DNA from: Bradysia coprophila
Taxonomy: Eukaryota > Arthropoda > Insecta > Diptera > Sciaridae
Assembly (NCBI RefSeq): GCF_014529535.1
Contig: NW_023503375.1
Coordinates: forward strand, 4,213,620-4,277,619
Direction: 5' to 3'
Length of the DNA: 64,000 bases
Below are positions 10,934-23,746 of the stretch, one piece after another (position 1 is the first letter of the stretch; each line of letters starts with the position of its first letter). Below the pieces are notes generated by a model. That model was not told where the DNA came from. It worked only from the letters and a program-made list of their open reading frames with translations, and ran no database searches. Made by a program: the position numbers and the translations under genes.

Positions 10934-11360
10934 TGCTCTTCTTTGTTTTTTAAAATTAGAAGCGAATTTTCTTTATTTTATTCGTCCGACTTGATACGGT
11001 GCCTTTTAAAAGCTGTCAAAAAATTCTGCCGAGTAATGCGAGCAAAATAATACAATGGCTTCGGTTTCGATTATCGAATTGTGAATGAGTACGTTTTATG
11101 TGTAGAGGATTTGATGATTTGTGACAAGGTCAGTGTTGACACAACACCTATATAAAGTCTAATAAGATTATCTTGTGGAGCCGTTGACCTCACGGTCTTC
11201 ACAAAATTGTATCACTCATTATTGTCATTTCACTTCAAAATTATACTTTTACGATTTTTGCAAAAACATCTCCGCAATATAAATGACAATTAAATAGTGA
11301 ACGTGGTCAGAAAATCTGCAGAGAGTGTAGGTGCGACGCTGCGGAGTATTATTATGAAAC

Positions 11361-11517
11361 AGAAAGAAATAATTTGACAAGTACCACAAGGTAAGCTATA
11401 ATTAAATGGTCTTCGGTCTTCTCACTCACATCATAACATTTTGAAAGAGAAGCAAATACTTTGACAAGGCAAGCTATAATTAAATCGGTCTTTGGTTTTC
11501 TCGCTCTGATCATAACG
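11361..11517. repeat. two-part direct repeat, copy 1
   Basis: Two similar half units occur in tandem. Each has GACAAG, then GCTATAATTAAAT or a variant, then a TCTTCGGTCTTCTC-like block, and ends near GATCATAAC or ATCATAAC. The whole arrangement recurs at 12385-12552, and a weaker unit lies near 12005-12095. Confidence 0.7.
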
Positions 11518-11673
11518 CTACAGTGTTAAAAGAGAGTCGAAATTTTGACATATCACCCATCGAGCTCAGTTAAATTAACTGGTTTTTTCCCTTGTTTTTA
11601 ACGCTCTTTTAACACTGTATAGAACTGCAATATATTGTTTAAGCAGAGAGTTTTTTGACCAATTAAGTGTAAG

Positions 11674-11940
11674 TGATCTCGGGGTATAGCTGTCAAAACA
11701 GGAGGCAAAATTTGAATTTGTTTTGGATTTTGCAAACAAAATTAAATTAAAATTTAAGAAAGACAAATTCAACTGAATGAAAGATTATAGTTTACTATTA
11801 AGTTGTTTTGAAGTCAAACACACTACATCTACATGCAATTAAAACGAAGAAAACTCAAAATTGTTTTCACATGAAAACATACTGCCACGCAAATTCAAAT
11901 TTTCAGCTCACTTTATTGTGACAGCTATACCCCGAGATCA
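11674..11940. mobile_element. 267-bp foldback element with TGATCTCGGGG ends
   Basis: TGATCTCGGGGTATAGCTGT at the left is the reverse complement of ACAGCTATACCCCGAGATCA at the right. The interior is AT-rich with weak further pairing. Likely a MITE. Confidence 0.8.
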
Positions 11941-12384
11941 GTTATATTTCCTCTACTTAAACACCGTATAGACGGTTATGATGAGAGAGAAGGAATTCTA
12001 ATTTAGATTAACTTGCCTTATATGAAAAGATGAAAAGTTATAAGTAACTGGTCTTCGGAAGTTTCGAATCGGAACTTCGGCTCTGATCATAACAGTCTCT
12101 AGCATTAGCATATAAGACGCATTGTAAATTATGGTCCTGCCAATCATGGATTGTCAATCATGACTCATGATTCATGAGTCGTATATCATTTTTTTTCCCC
12201 AATATATCTGAATAATGCAGCGACCAATCGATTTCTCCTCATCCTCAATTTGTCAATACGAATCGGATCTTGCTAAAACATTTGAAAATTTAAAAATAAT
12301 TCAAATTGAAAATCTATGATAATGTTACTTCCCACTCAATTTCACATACACTCTGAATTTAGTCAAGTATAGAGTATTATGATG

Positions 12385-12552
12385 AAAGAGAAAGATATAT
12401 TTTGACAAGTACCACAAGGCAAGTTATAATAAACTGATCTTCTGTCCTCTCGCTCACAACGTAATATGTTGAAAGAGAAGCAAATACTTTAACAAGTACC
12501 CAAGGCAAGTTATAATTAACCAGTCTTCGGTTTTCTCACTCTGATCATAATA
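12385..12552. repeat. two-part direct repeat, copy 2
   Basis: Same order of blocks as 11361-11517, including GACAAGTACCACAAGG and GAGAAGCAAATACTTT. Divergence is moderate, so the duplication is not recent. Confidence 0.7.
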
Positions 12553-12588
12553 GTTTATGGTTTAACGAAGAAAATCGTCGTTAAAGTC

Positions 12589-12945
12589 GTTATTCGTAAG
12601 ATGAATATTGTTTTTGAAACGTCATATCAGAACACAAATTTAGCCAAGATTTTGTGCGGAAATGTGCTTCTTGTGTTTGTTTAACGGTGCACTTAGCGGT
12701 TGTCTTAAAATATTCGTTAAACCCACCGAAATATTTTCGTTTGGTGTGATGAGAGTAAAATGTGGAAACTGTTATCGCCACTACCGCAAATATCAACGAT
12801 TGCGCAGCCTTCAAGTCGTTTTTTTGAGCTTCAAAATTTATTAAAAAAACCGATCACTTGTTAAGAACTTTAAACTTTCAAACACATGTCCATATGAAAA
12901 TATTGTTTGGTGAAGTGACAGAAATAGTGCTCGAATCCAAAATCT
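12589..12945. repeat. diverged segmental repeat, copy 1
   Basis: It aligns by eye with 13495-13888 over about 350 bp. Shared landmarks are TGTGGAAACTGTTATCG, CACTACCGCAAA, AAAATATTGTT(T/C)G followed by ATGAAGTGACAGAA or a variant, and GAAATAGTGCTC. It has no convincing ORF. It also provides the uninterrupted version of the site where the 13889-14294 element inserted. Confidence 0.65.
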
Positions 12946-13494
12946 AAAAAATTACGTTTCGACGGAAACGCTTTAGTCTAAATGTGTGTACGTTTCCGGT
13001 AAAATAAGCTAGTGCGTAAGTTACCATTTTTAAGGAGCTTTAAAATACCGTTAGTTAGAGGTGTGTCACATTTCTTATTGTTAACATCTACGTTACATGA
13101 AATTTGTCGATGCGTATGTGAGCCTCTCCTCTTTTCAGCTACTATTCAAAACTATTCCAACTAATCCACAATAAATTACTATTTTGACATCAGACGGTTG
13201 GATCGATTTTTTTAGGCAAAATACTTGATCAGCCGGGGTTCTAGGGCATCTCTTTAATACAAAAATGTTGCGAGAGTGAATGCATCACACATTTTTTATG
13301 ACTTGCGAGAGTTGTTATTAGCTAACATCATCAAGGTTATAAATTTTAAGTTGTTCTATTTTTACTCCGAATTGGGTTGTTTGATATTTTAATTGTAAAA
13401 TTGGTTCTTTCGGTGCGACTCTAAGAGCATCCTCAAGGTTCAGTTTTATTTTTCTATTTGTTGGAAAACAGAAGAAATTTTACTGTCATCTGTC

Positions 13495-13888
13495 AAATTT
13501 GAACCAAAAATATGAAACTTGGCCAAAATTTTATTGTTTTGGTTCAAAAGTGGGCATCAATGAAACTGTTGTAAAAGTTACAAATTCTTTGGTTTTTACC
13601 GTTTGGAAAAGAGTTGAAATAAACCATAAATAGATTGTGGAAATTGTTATCGTCACTACCGCAAAAATCACCGATGGCACTGACTTCGAGCAATGAAAGT
13701 AGATAAGTAGATCCATTTACTTTCATTGACTTCGAGTCGGTCTTTTGAGATACGAAATTCAAAAATCAAAATCATTTGTTAGGAAATTAAATTTTCGATC
13801 ACATTGTTCACGAAAATATTGTTCGATGAAGTGACAGAAGTGACCGACAGCGTCAACATTGAAAGTCCTGTGAAATAGTGCTCAAATC
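13495..13888. repeat. diverged segmental repeat, copy 2
   Basis: Partner of 12589-12945. It contains a small internal hairpin around 13686-13735 (CTTCGAG..AATGAAAGTA with TACTTTCATT..CTTCGAG). It ends at the target-site duplication of the next MITE. Confidence 0.65.
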
Positions 13889-14294
13889 GAGGGGTGACTC
13901 ACTTCTAGATTAAATGGATTAAATGGATTTAATGGATTTAATGGATTAAATGGAATAAAAATTTGATTAAATGGATTAAATAGGAAAAAAGATCATTTTA
14001 CCAAATACTGTAAAAGTCTTAAAAATTGTTGATTTTGATCGAACCACGTACTACAACTCATACTACAATGTTAAAAAGCGAAAAAATCCACTTTTAGGAG
14101 TTTTTGGCGTAAAGTGGATTAAATGGATTAAATAAATTTAATACCATTTTTAACAAAAAAAAAATTCCTATACCTCACGAGTACTTAAACGAGCTGGGGA
14201 TCGTACAAATCTATTTTTCGCAATTACTTTACAAATTTTTAGGTGGGTGGATTAAATGCATTTAATGGATTAAATGGAAGTGCGTCACCCCCCG
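13889..14294. mobile_element. 406-bp MITE with ATTAAATGG tandem repeats and 9-bp target duplication
   Basis: The ends pair as GGGGTGACTCACTTC with GAAGTGCGTCACCCC. Just inside each end are runs of a 9-10 bp unit, ATTAAATGG or ATTTAATGG. Exact copies of GCTCAAATC flank it (13880-13888 and 14295-14303). The empty counterpart in the paralogous block near 12925 reads through as GTGCTCGAATCC without an insertion. No ORF. Confidence 0.85.
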
Positions 14295-14851
14295 GCTCAA
14301 ATCCACAATCTACAACTGTGAAAAGGTCAAATGTTATCGCAGAGGTCATATCGTTTTTAAAAGCGTATTCAAACGTATTCATTTTCATATTACTTTGACA
14401 TGAACACTGATTTTGAAGGACAGGCCATACCCGGTACACATTCATCGACTGCCAACATCGTCCAACAAGTAGGACAAAAACAAATCCGCCAGTGATGCTA
14501 GTTATGCCGAAATTTGAAAAATTCTTACCCGATGTCTACTACAAGAATCGACTTTTCGAACACCAATGGTGATTGGTATGGCTGAAAATTGACATCACTG
14601 AATTGTTTCTGACGAATATGGCCGAATTTTTTAATTCTGGATGTTGTCTTAAAGTGAATGAGAATTTAAAGTGTGCAAATAATTTTTTTACCATTTCTGA
14701 TCATTGAACTTAAAATTACAAAAATTTAGTGATATGAATACATGAATTGGATTGTTCGTCCAATAAATATAACGCAAAGTAGGGCTGAAAATTTGAGGAC
14801 AAAGAGATAATTGACAACTAAAATTAGCAAGCGATCAATGTGGTTCTGGAA

Positions 14852-17800
14852 ATGATTTGTAAGGAGGACGTTGTATGTTGGTTCAAAGAGTTAGAGAGTT
14901 ACGAACGGATAGATACAATGTGTACGCTGCTGAACATGTGCCTTCCATTTGAACTGCGGTTTCTGGGAACATGTTTGGAGGAACTAGGTCGTCGCGATTC
15001 TCAAGAATTGCGCGGCATTGAGCTGCGTGTAAACAATCCTGTCGAGCTGGCTGCTGATATTTCATCGTGTCGTGCGGGCGATCCAACAGACATAAAAATC
15101 CGACGAAGGATGGCACTCTATTTGGCATTGATTCGGGTGTCAAATCGATCATCTGTCACCGAAATTTTTCAGACATTAGAAGTGTGGGGCGACAAAGACT
15201 TTTTTAAATTCGGCGATGGTGATCCGTTGCAGGAACTTTTACTTGTTTATACGATGGCCGCAAATCATCCCGTTTTTTCATTCGAACAGCGTATGAAGTG
15301 CGGTGAAATTTATAATAAAATAAACGAATGTACCAAGGTGCTGGAAGGGCCCCGTCACACGGACCAACATAATTTTAACCAAACCAGTAGTGTCCAACCA
15401 CAACAACAAATTTCAACGCAAAATTTGACCAATTCGATGAGTTCACCACCGCCGTCATCTCATCCACATCAACTAAATCAGCAACCCATTCCGGTACTAC
15501 CGGTACTGCCAATGGGATTTAACACAATGACACAGGTAAGTTTTGCTATCGTTCAACTCATTCTTCACTTTTTTTGTTTTTACGTCGACTGATTATGTAA
15601 CCGACAGCATTGTTGATGGCGATACTGTTTTAATAGTGTTTTGTGCAGTGTGTGTGCTGTCCCAATTAAGAAATATTAAATTCAATAATCGGAATGGGAG
15701 CTGGCTCTAAGTGAACACAATTGGGATTCTTATCTCAACGAAACCGCATTGATGTCTGATAATAATCTGTCGAATGAAATAGTAAAAAAATGTGACCCTT
15801 CATTGTCTTATGAGATTGCTTTAAACATCAGAATGAGTTTGAGTAGTTTAGGTTTGTGAAGCAGTTTTCTGTCGCTAATCTTTTTCGGTGCGTTCTGAAT
15901 GCTCGACTGTGGAAAGTAGATCTTTTGCTTCATTTCTTTGGTAAATCATCGGCAAAAAGGAAATGAGGTGATATGACCAATAGTCGAGGAGAGCAGACAG
16001 CACATATGAAAATAACCACGTCATGCTTAATCTCGTGTGCAAATAGTGTTTTCTTCCTGGTATCCAATTTCTCGATTTTTTCGGGTATCCACTAAAATTC
16101 GACCAAATTTCCCGGTAATAATATTAAGATTTCTAGCGGTAAAAATGTTGGGGTTTTCCAACGAGCCCACTCTCACCCGGAACGATCATTTATAACGACC
16201 TAAAATTTCGGATAAAAAACACTATTTTTCCAACTTCGGAGATCTTCCACCAGCAACCAGGTGTGGCTCGAGACTGTGTGAGGCCTGTTTTGAGGTCTAC
16301 TGGCAAAGACCTTTCAAACCATGTGTATATCAATCCCAGACGAAATGGGTCCGATTTTGATAGGTGGATTTTCAAAAGACACCCTCACTGCTACACTATT
16401 CGAACGTTTCTGAAATGAAGAAGAGCGATTTTTTTAAACCTAAAATCGATAGCGAAGCGAGCGATTTTTTTTGATCACTATTACAGTTCAATGACAAGGT
16501 TTTTTTTCTGTTCTCCGACAGAAGATCTCGGTTCGCTTCCCGTTGTATACCAACAAGTGATCTAATCTAATCATTTTAACTCCTGATTCCTGTTACTTTC
16601 CCACTAATTTCGTTGTTTTTACGATTGTCTAGTTTTTCAATCAATTCTCGATTAGCGAAATGGTTTCTGCCACTGTTTCAATCTGAGAGACGACAGTGCA
16701 ACGCAATTTCGATGTTTCTACATTAGAACCAAACACTCACATGTACTTGTGTAAGCGTTCGAAGTTTCGTCTTCGTTCGTTCTTGCACAACACTCGTACG
16801 TGTTTTTGTTGGTATCAACTCTCGATCTCTATTGGAAGTACCGATTTTCCGTAATTTCCTGATTTCTGGTCATGTCCCCATTTCTAGTCGTTTTCCCGCT
16901 TCTTTTCTTCTTTTCATTATTTCTTCCCGCTGGGCCGGGTAGATTTCCCAGTATCCGGTTTTCACAGTATCTTGGATACCAAGGATACACATTATTCGCA
17001 CACGCGCTCTTAACATTGTCTTGACCGTTAAAGCTTCTCTATAAGCACAATTTTTATCGTTACAATTTGGCGACTCGATGGTTTTGTTCGACATTGACTG
17101 AAGAGTTAGATGCCATTCAACCTTGACGAAACAACGGCTGTTTTCGAGTCTTACACCTCATTATTTTTCCTTCACGAATTTCACTAATAGGCTCAAAAAT
17201 GAGCACTTAATTTAACTGAGCTCCACATCAAAATTACTACTCTCTTTTAACACTGTATAGAAAAGCTTCTACGGAGAGAGAAGGCGTCTATTTAACATAG
17301 TAAGATTTCTATGCGAATGCGAATAATGTTTTCTTCCCGGTAACTCGGGTAACCAAAAACACAAAATTGACTTCCCGGTCATACATTTCCCAGTGGGTTT
17401 ATTGTTCCCGGTAATTACGTTACCGGGACACTGCATTATTTCCATACCGAGTGGTACTGTTTCTAAACCGTCCAACGTAAATTTGTTCCTTTGCTTTTAA
17501 AATGAAGATAGTTGAAAAAAAAATGTTCTGGACAAGATATGATGACTGGAAACACCTGCATCACATCTACTTAAATTTCTATAGCATCGCGGCACTGTTG
17601 AATGTTGTATTACTAATGTCGCTTTTTAAAAAAAAAATCCACCAATTCAATGGTAAATGCTGCTCCGTAATAAGTCGTGTTACGCGAAATAACATTCGCT
17701 GAGTTAAATGCTTTGTAACCGGAGTCAGTCTGCTTGTATTAGTCGTGCGGAGAAGAATCGCTTCGTGTCCATCGTTAATTGACTGCACCCTCAAAACAGG

Positions 17801-20800
17801 TAGCGATCCATTTGTCGAAGGGACACTACATATGTCTCGTAGTCTCCAGCTCGGGAGTGGAAATAATGTTTTCTTTCCGATACACGATTCCATAATTCTT
17901 GGCAAAAAATATTTCTCAGTAACGGCGCTACCAGGATCGTTACCATGGCCGACTTGGCTGTTTCTTGAGTGTTTTACTTTTTCAACAGTTTTTATGGAGC
18001 GGTCTTTAGGCCGGAAACACACGAGCAATTTTGCGTTGATACGAAAGTGACAGTTCATCTGGTGTTGTTGTGACGACTATTTTCGCGTACGTCGTTGTGC
18101 GTGAGGTCAGTAACTGACAAAAACACCAATTTCTGTTAAGGAAACTCTTAATTTCATTCATAAAATCGGTTGAGCTGCCACTTTTGCATCGGCAAAATAG
18201 AATTTTTTCAGTGATTTTCCAAAACAGCAATTCAGCACATCAAGAATTCGATATATCGACGTAGTGTGAACTATGTGTTGCAGCGCAAATTCAGAAATTT
18301 GGTAGGGTTTATTAACGAAAAATGTATAAAATCTCGCGTCGCTATTCAGCGCTGGAAAGTTCACATACGTCGTTGTGTAAAGGCACAACGTCTTTATAAC
18401 GACGTATTCGAGAATTCAATGCGGTATTTAGTGCCGAACTGGCAATACAGGGAGTTCAGTCGATTCCCAGAGGGTGTTTTGCATTTTTATATGAAAAGTG
18501 GCTTTTCAACGCACTCCAAGAACAGAAAATAGAAATAGTTTTTATGAACTGTCATTTGACCCCTTATTTATGAGAATTTTGGACTACAGCGTCGTGGAGG
18601 CCCATAATTTATATTCTGTTCTTTTGCCTGTTCTTGGAGTGCGTTGCCTTTTGTCGAATTTTACGGAACTTTTTCCGATTGTCCCGAAGGGCCTTTGGTA
18701 GTTACTGGCCGTATTGCTACGTGAGATTTAAAAATGTTTCATACATTTTTACCGTCACGCTGAACTTACGCTATATCAAATTCTTGTTGCGTTGAATTAC
18801 TGTATTGGAAAGACACGTTGGAAAATTGAAAAATTTCATTGATGCAAAAGTTTATCTGATTTTATGAATGAAATTTAGAGTCGTCATAAAGCCCAAAACA
18901 CACGAGCAATTTTGCTTTGATTAGATCGACAATTATGCTGCGTTTTCCAATGTTTAGCCTGTGGTGAATATTTGGATTACAATCGAAAAACCAGCATAAT
19001 TGTCGATCCCATCAACGATAAATTGCTCGTGTGTTTTCGGCCTAACAGAAAAATTTGACATTTAGAGTTGTTGTGACGACTATTTTCGCGTACGTCGTTG
19101 AGTGTAGACACAGTAAATCGTTCAGTTCAAAGATGTGATATTTATACAATTATACAATTATATTGACTTTTCAGCAGTAACTAATGACAAAACATAAATT
19201 CCATTCTGCAGATGCTACCACCCGATTCGAATTTAACATCTCCGATGACTGTTGACGGCATAACTCAAATGATACCACATGGCTTATCGTTAAACCACGA
19301 CTTTGCATTGTCCGGCCCGTGGGGTGTGCGTCACGGCATGATGCATGCCAGCTACCCGCCACCATCACTCGAAGTAAATGTCCAGTTTATTTTAATGGCA
19401 TCCCAGTCCATAGACACGCATACTTAATGCGTCATTTCAATCAAAATATAAACTTTTAGCGATTGAAATTACAGGCAATGTCAATGTCAGTACCCCGGTC
19501 ATCATCACCAATGAGCCAACCATCTTCGCCAGTGCCTAGCCGAACATCTAGTCCAACCAGAAATAGTTCGTTACAACAAATCGTGCAACAACCGGTTCAA
19601 CAACAGCATCCGCATAGAAGTAGTTCGCATCAGCAACGAGCGTCGCCGAGTGTTATTCAAAGGTCTAGTAGGCGTCCATCGGACGATAAAACACCACCGC
19701 CCCAACAGCAATCTCATCAACAACAACAGCATCATATTGCTAATAGTAATGACTCGTCAATACAACATAATACTAAAAACTACGATGAAGTTAGTATTTA
19801 GGATTTGATTTGTTGTAATTTGACAATTTTTTTTCCACCTTTTTTTTGCAATTTTTTTTTTACAAATTAATTCATTTCGATGCATGACACACGCACACAA
19901 TTGTTAATCGATTAAAAATTTTAACACCATCGCTTCCGTTTGGGGTAGAATTTTTGTTTTGTTTGCTAAAATCGAATTAATTTTTGTTTTTATATTCAAA
20001 ATTTCGAGTGGTGTCGGTGATGGCGGTGTCGCGTTCAAAAAGTTTCTTCTAAAGCCACAATTTAAACAACAAAAAATAAAGTAAGAAATGTACAGCCCAG
20101 AATTTTGTTCTTTCAAACGTGGACGGTTCTAGCATTGACACATTTATGAAGTGAACAGAGGACAATCGTTTTAAAAAAAATCAGATCGAATCAAATCAGT
20201 CACAAATGTGAGGAACATACCAGAAATATGAAATGTGATTTTGTGATGCTAAGGCCCGGAAACACCAGAGGAACTTGGAACGTTTTTCTATTTCAAATCG
20301 ATATTTAGCATACGTTGCACAATGGAAACAGCAGTATAATTATTGATTCTAAGCAGCGCCAAAATTGTTCATGCATTTTCCACCTTAGGCCGAAAACACA
20401 CGAACAGTTTTGCGTTGATGGGATCGACAATTATGCTGCTTTTTCCATTGTAATCCATTATTCACCACCAGCGAAACAATTGAAAATCGCGGCATAATTC
20501 CAAACAACGCAAAATTGCTCTTGTGTTTCCAGCTTTAGCCACAACAAGCAATTCGAGCAGCAATTCAAATTGATTGTACAAAAGAGGGGTAATGCATTTA
20601 TTACTTTAATCCAATGCAGATTGAGTGATTATTCGTCGGGCTTAACATAACACTGGGGCCGACTCATACGGTAATACAGACGATATTCCGAATAGTGATT
20701 AGGTAGTGTCAAATTTGAAATCAAAACGTCAAGCCGAGCTTCTGGACCCCACCTAGTCCCAAAGTATTTAAAGATAGAGAGGGTAATGCAAATCCACAAG

Positions 20801-23746
20801 AACTCACGGAACTCTGACTTTTATAACGTCAAAGCCACAAGTCAAATTAAATTAGTTGTATCGAAACACATGCCAACACAGTTCCAATCACAAATCTTAT
20901 TATTCACCCGAAACTTGGGTTCCGTTAAGTTTGTGATCCATTAAACGTTTGCGTTATCTTCAGTGTTTATATACTTTGACTAGTCCGACTCAGTCTCTAG
21001 AAAATTTAGATGAAAAATTAAAACTTTAAATTTTGGTTAGAGCTTGCTCGAGACGTTTATGTCATGTTGAAAATTTTCGAGCTTTCCGAATTGAGTGTAC
21101 CCTGAGGATACTCATCACTTCGCAATTAATCCAATTGTCATCAAAGTGGTCCTAATAGAATATTTAGGGCCTCTACTAACTACTATATCCCAAAAAGGAA
21201 AAACTGTCGGACTCGATATGTAAAAAGCTCATTTTTGAAACTTTATTAATAATTGACTCCCCATCAAAATGTCTTCACAATGAGCTATTACAAGGTTTAA
21301 TTTAAAATCGAAATTATAGGGGTAAACCGTTATGGTTCGTAAAGTTCATGACTATGGCGATTTCGTAGACTTTTGACATAAACCATATGGGAGAAATGTC
21401 AAAAGTTCACGACATTGTCATACTTTCAAACTTTACGAACCATAATGGTTTACCCCTTATATTTCGAGTCATAAAGTTGTGTCTTTGGGATCTAGTGGTA
21501 AAGACTTCATTTTGATCTCAATTGGATGATTTGTGTCAAGAGAACCCTCAGAGGGCACTTATTTCGGAAAACTCGAAAATTAACAAAGGCAAGCACTAAC
21601 CGATTATAGGTCATCTTGAAGTTACGATTATTTCGGATGTAGCCTCACTTAAGTTTCGTTAAATATTTCGATCAGTGATTGATTTCTATGAGATTTTTTT
21701 AACGTAACTGGCATTTCTTAACGTGGATGGCACTTCAAACGTTCTTGAAGATGATCTAATCGCTAATTGAATGTCAATCGATGATACTGAAACAACCATA
21801 ATAAAGTTTGAAGGTAGTGGGTCTTGTAAAAAATGTAACTGACCGAAGACTAGCGCCTCGTTCACTTTAACACGGATAACAAGTTAATCCCAAAATTAAT
21901 TTTCGATAACAATTCCGGAAGGAAGCGTTAAACCATTCAGTAACAGTCACATTGAGATTGTGGCAAATCATTCTACATCCTTTCACATTTAACAAGAGGT
22001 ATGTAACGTTACCACTGACGAATGTTAACATTTTTTAAGAATATTCGAAAGGACTTACAATGTCCAGCGCCACAATGTAATTACCGAAAAATTGACACCA
22101 AATTTATTGAAAATGGAATGTATCTTTAGCTGCTTGTTTTGCTGTTGTTAAACACAATGATTAATGTTCCCAAGTTCCGTTCTTTTCCGTTCCAATTATC
22201 TGTTTGTTCGTTTTTGTTTTGCGAAGGAAAATTAAATGAAAAGTAAAAATACTAACCGACGAATGTAATCCATCTGAGGTATAGCCGATGAAACGCTTCT
22301 CTCGTTTCTACTTTTCAATTATTTTCATTTCGATTTTTTTTAATTTTATTGTCGCACAAAGAGCAAAATGTAAATCGAACATTTCGCAGAAAATCGTGAA
22401 AATTCAACAAAAATAATTCTTTGTTTCAGATGGTCTTAAACGTTGACGGTGCAATAAGCCAACTGAAGTCTATCTATCAGAACGGTTACATTCGACAGAA
22501 TCATCACACAATTCCACGTCAATCAAACAAATCCAGTTATTTGCATCATCAACATCATCACAATATGCAGCAGCATCATCAACAGCAGCAACAGCAGCAG
22601 CATGCAAGTAATTACAATCAAAATGCCATGAACTTTACATTACAAAAGGCCAAGCTGGACGTGAATAGTGTAATGGAAAATCACACCAATGCGGATAGTG
22701 GACGACAAAAATCAATTGAAAGTGATTCGGGCGGTAGTTCCGTGGAATCTGTACCCGAATCGCCACCGACCACACCAATGATGACCACCAATATGATGCG
22801 ACACAATATCAAGGAACAAAGAGGCAAAACATCTTCAAGACAGAATGGTCGTGCCGACAAATTGGGCAATACAGTTGCACAGCATATGTTCGTGCCCAAT
22901 CATCAACCGCCACCATATTCGATGAGTAGTTCTAGCGGCGATGTACAGCAAACCAATTTAATAGTCAATCCCACAGCGATTGTGACAAATAACATAATAG
23001 CGACCACAGCTGGAATGATTTCGACACAACACCACATATCATCCCCAACATCGGTGTGCGTTAACAGTGTGACAACAACGAATCCACCCATCATGCTGCA
23101 ACAATTTCCAGCCCAGCACTTACAGCCCCAACTGACAGCAACGTATCCATATCCAATCCAACATCGATCTGCTCTCATTTCGCATAGTCAAAGTCAACCA
23201 CCACTAACACATCAACATACCTTTCGGCACCCACATCCAACGTTTCAAATTCAACCGAATGGTGACATACTGTACCCTTACCCACCGACCCAAACAGCAA
23301 TAGCATTTCTCCAGTCCACACCAACACAGACACCGTCGAACGTTCGATTATCACCGTCTATACAATCCACGCAACAGCAGCAGCAGCAACAACAACAACA
23401 ATCTCCAGTAGTTGACGCTACACCGATCGTGGCAGCCGCCTACCCCACACAAAACAAAATGATAGTTTCATGTTTTAATTGCGGTTCGCAATTGCACGCC
23501 GGTCGTGACTGCAGCGAATCATCGATGGAAGATGTTACGCGTGCAGCAATTTATAAATTAGACTATAGCGCGTACATGGCATCACTATCCGAACAGGGTG
23601 CATCGACAACAATGACCGGAAGCGGCGGTAGTTCGACGTTAACCGATTCGACAATTATGGACGGCAGTGGCCCATCATCATCGACAATACCATCAACCTC
23701 ATCGACATCGACGACACAAATTGGTGCGATAGCCGGCAGTAAGTGA
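14852..23746 (+). CDS. ZCCHC2/ZCCHC14-like CCHC zinc-knuckle protein
   Basis: Four exons: 14852-15535, 19212-19373, 19475-19789 and 22430-23746, all joined in phase 0, about 825 residues. Residues 1-150 match the conserved N-terminal helical domain of ZCCHC2/ZCCHC14 and the related worm GLS-1 group (MCTLLNMCLPFELRFLGTC, then LLLVYTMAANHPVFSFEQR). A long low-complexity middle follows, rich in Gln, His, Ser and Pro, with two Gln/His tracts; ten Gln lie at about 702-711. One CCHC knuckle lies at Cys735, Cys738, His743, Cys748 (CFNCGSQLHAGRDC), with a trailing AAIYKLDY like the FRLKYAP of ZCCHC14. Mammalian ZCCHC14 recruits TENT4 poly(A) polymerases to RNA; an RNA-regulatory role here is inferred. 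I start at the ATG at 14852; an upstream exon is possible. The SAM domain of ZCCHC14 was not found. The donor at 19790 is GTTAGT, weaker than GTAAGT. If it is unused, a stop follows four codons later and gives a form lacking the knuckle. A GTAAGT also overlaps the last codons, so a further exon cannot be excluded. Confidence 0.82.
16153..16390. repeat. dispersed repeat, copy 2 (partner 8072-8305)
   Basis: Same orientation and block order as 8072-8305, with a few per cent to tens of per cent divergence by eye. It starts at CCAACGAGCCCACTC and ends at CACCCTCACT. Confidence 0.8.
18890..19043. mobile_element. MITE of the ACACACGAGCAATTTTG family
   Basis: The left end GCCCAAAACACACGAGCAAT pairs with the right end ATTGCTCGTGTGTTTTCGGC. 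Inside these, GATCGACAATTATGCTG pairs with CAGCATAATTGTCGATC. Further copies are at 20253-20388 and 20387-20540, and a left half is at 18008-18055, so this intron pair holds a local cluster. Confidence 0.85.
20253..20540. mobile_element. two adjacent MITE copies of the ACACACGAGCAATTTTG family
   Basis: A diverged copy (20253-20388) abuts a better-preserved copy (20387-20540). The latter starts AGGCCGAAAACACACG and ends with TTGTGTTTCCAGCTTTAGCC. They share the GATCGACAATTATGCTG subterminal block with 18890-19043. Both lie in intron 3 of the ZCCHC-like gene (19790-22429), which otherwise holds a third MITE at 21318-21457. Confidence 0.75.
21318..21457. mobile_element. 140-bp MITE with AGGGGTAAACC ends
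   Basis: AGGGGTAAACCGTTATGGTT at the left is matched by AACCATAATGGTTTACCCCT at the right, and pairing continues through TTCGTAAAGTT / AACTTTACGAA. A second copy with a short deletion in its left end is at 29098-29214. A TA or TTAT target duplication is possible but not certain. Confidence 0.85.

Larger units (their letters stand above)
10934..14851. other. intergenic region between the divergent Rpn3 and ZCCHC-like genes
   Basis: Both flanking genes are transcribed outward, so both promoters should be here. The space is filled by duplicated blocks (11361-11517 with 12385-12552; 12589-12945 with 13495-13888) and two foldback elements (11674-11940, 13889-14294). No further gene was recognised. 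Confidence 0.65.
15536..19211. other. intron 1 of the ZCCHC-like gene
   Basis: A 3.7-kb intron with canonical GTAAG and CAG ends. It contains the dispersed repeat 16153-16390, a half copy (18008-18055) and a full copy (18890-19043) of the ACACACGAGCAATTTTG family, and a repeated 40-bp block with TTGTGACGACTATTTTCGCG at about 18065 and 19069. No coding exon was recognised, including no SAM domain. Confidence 0.6.
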
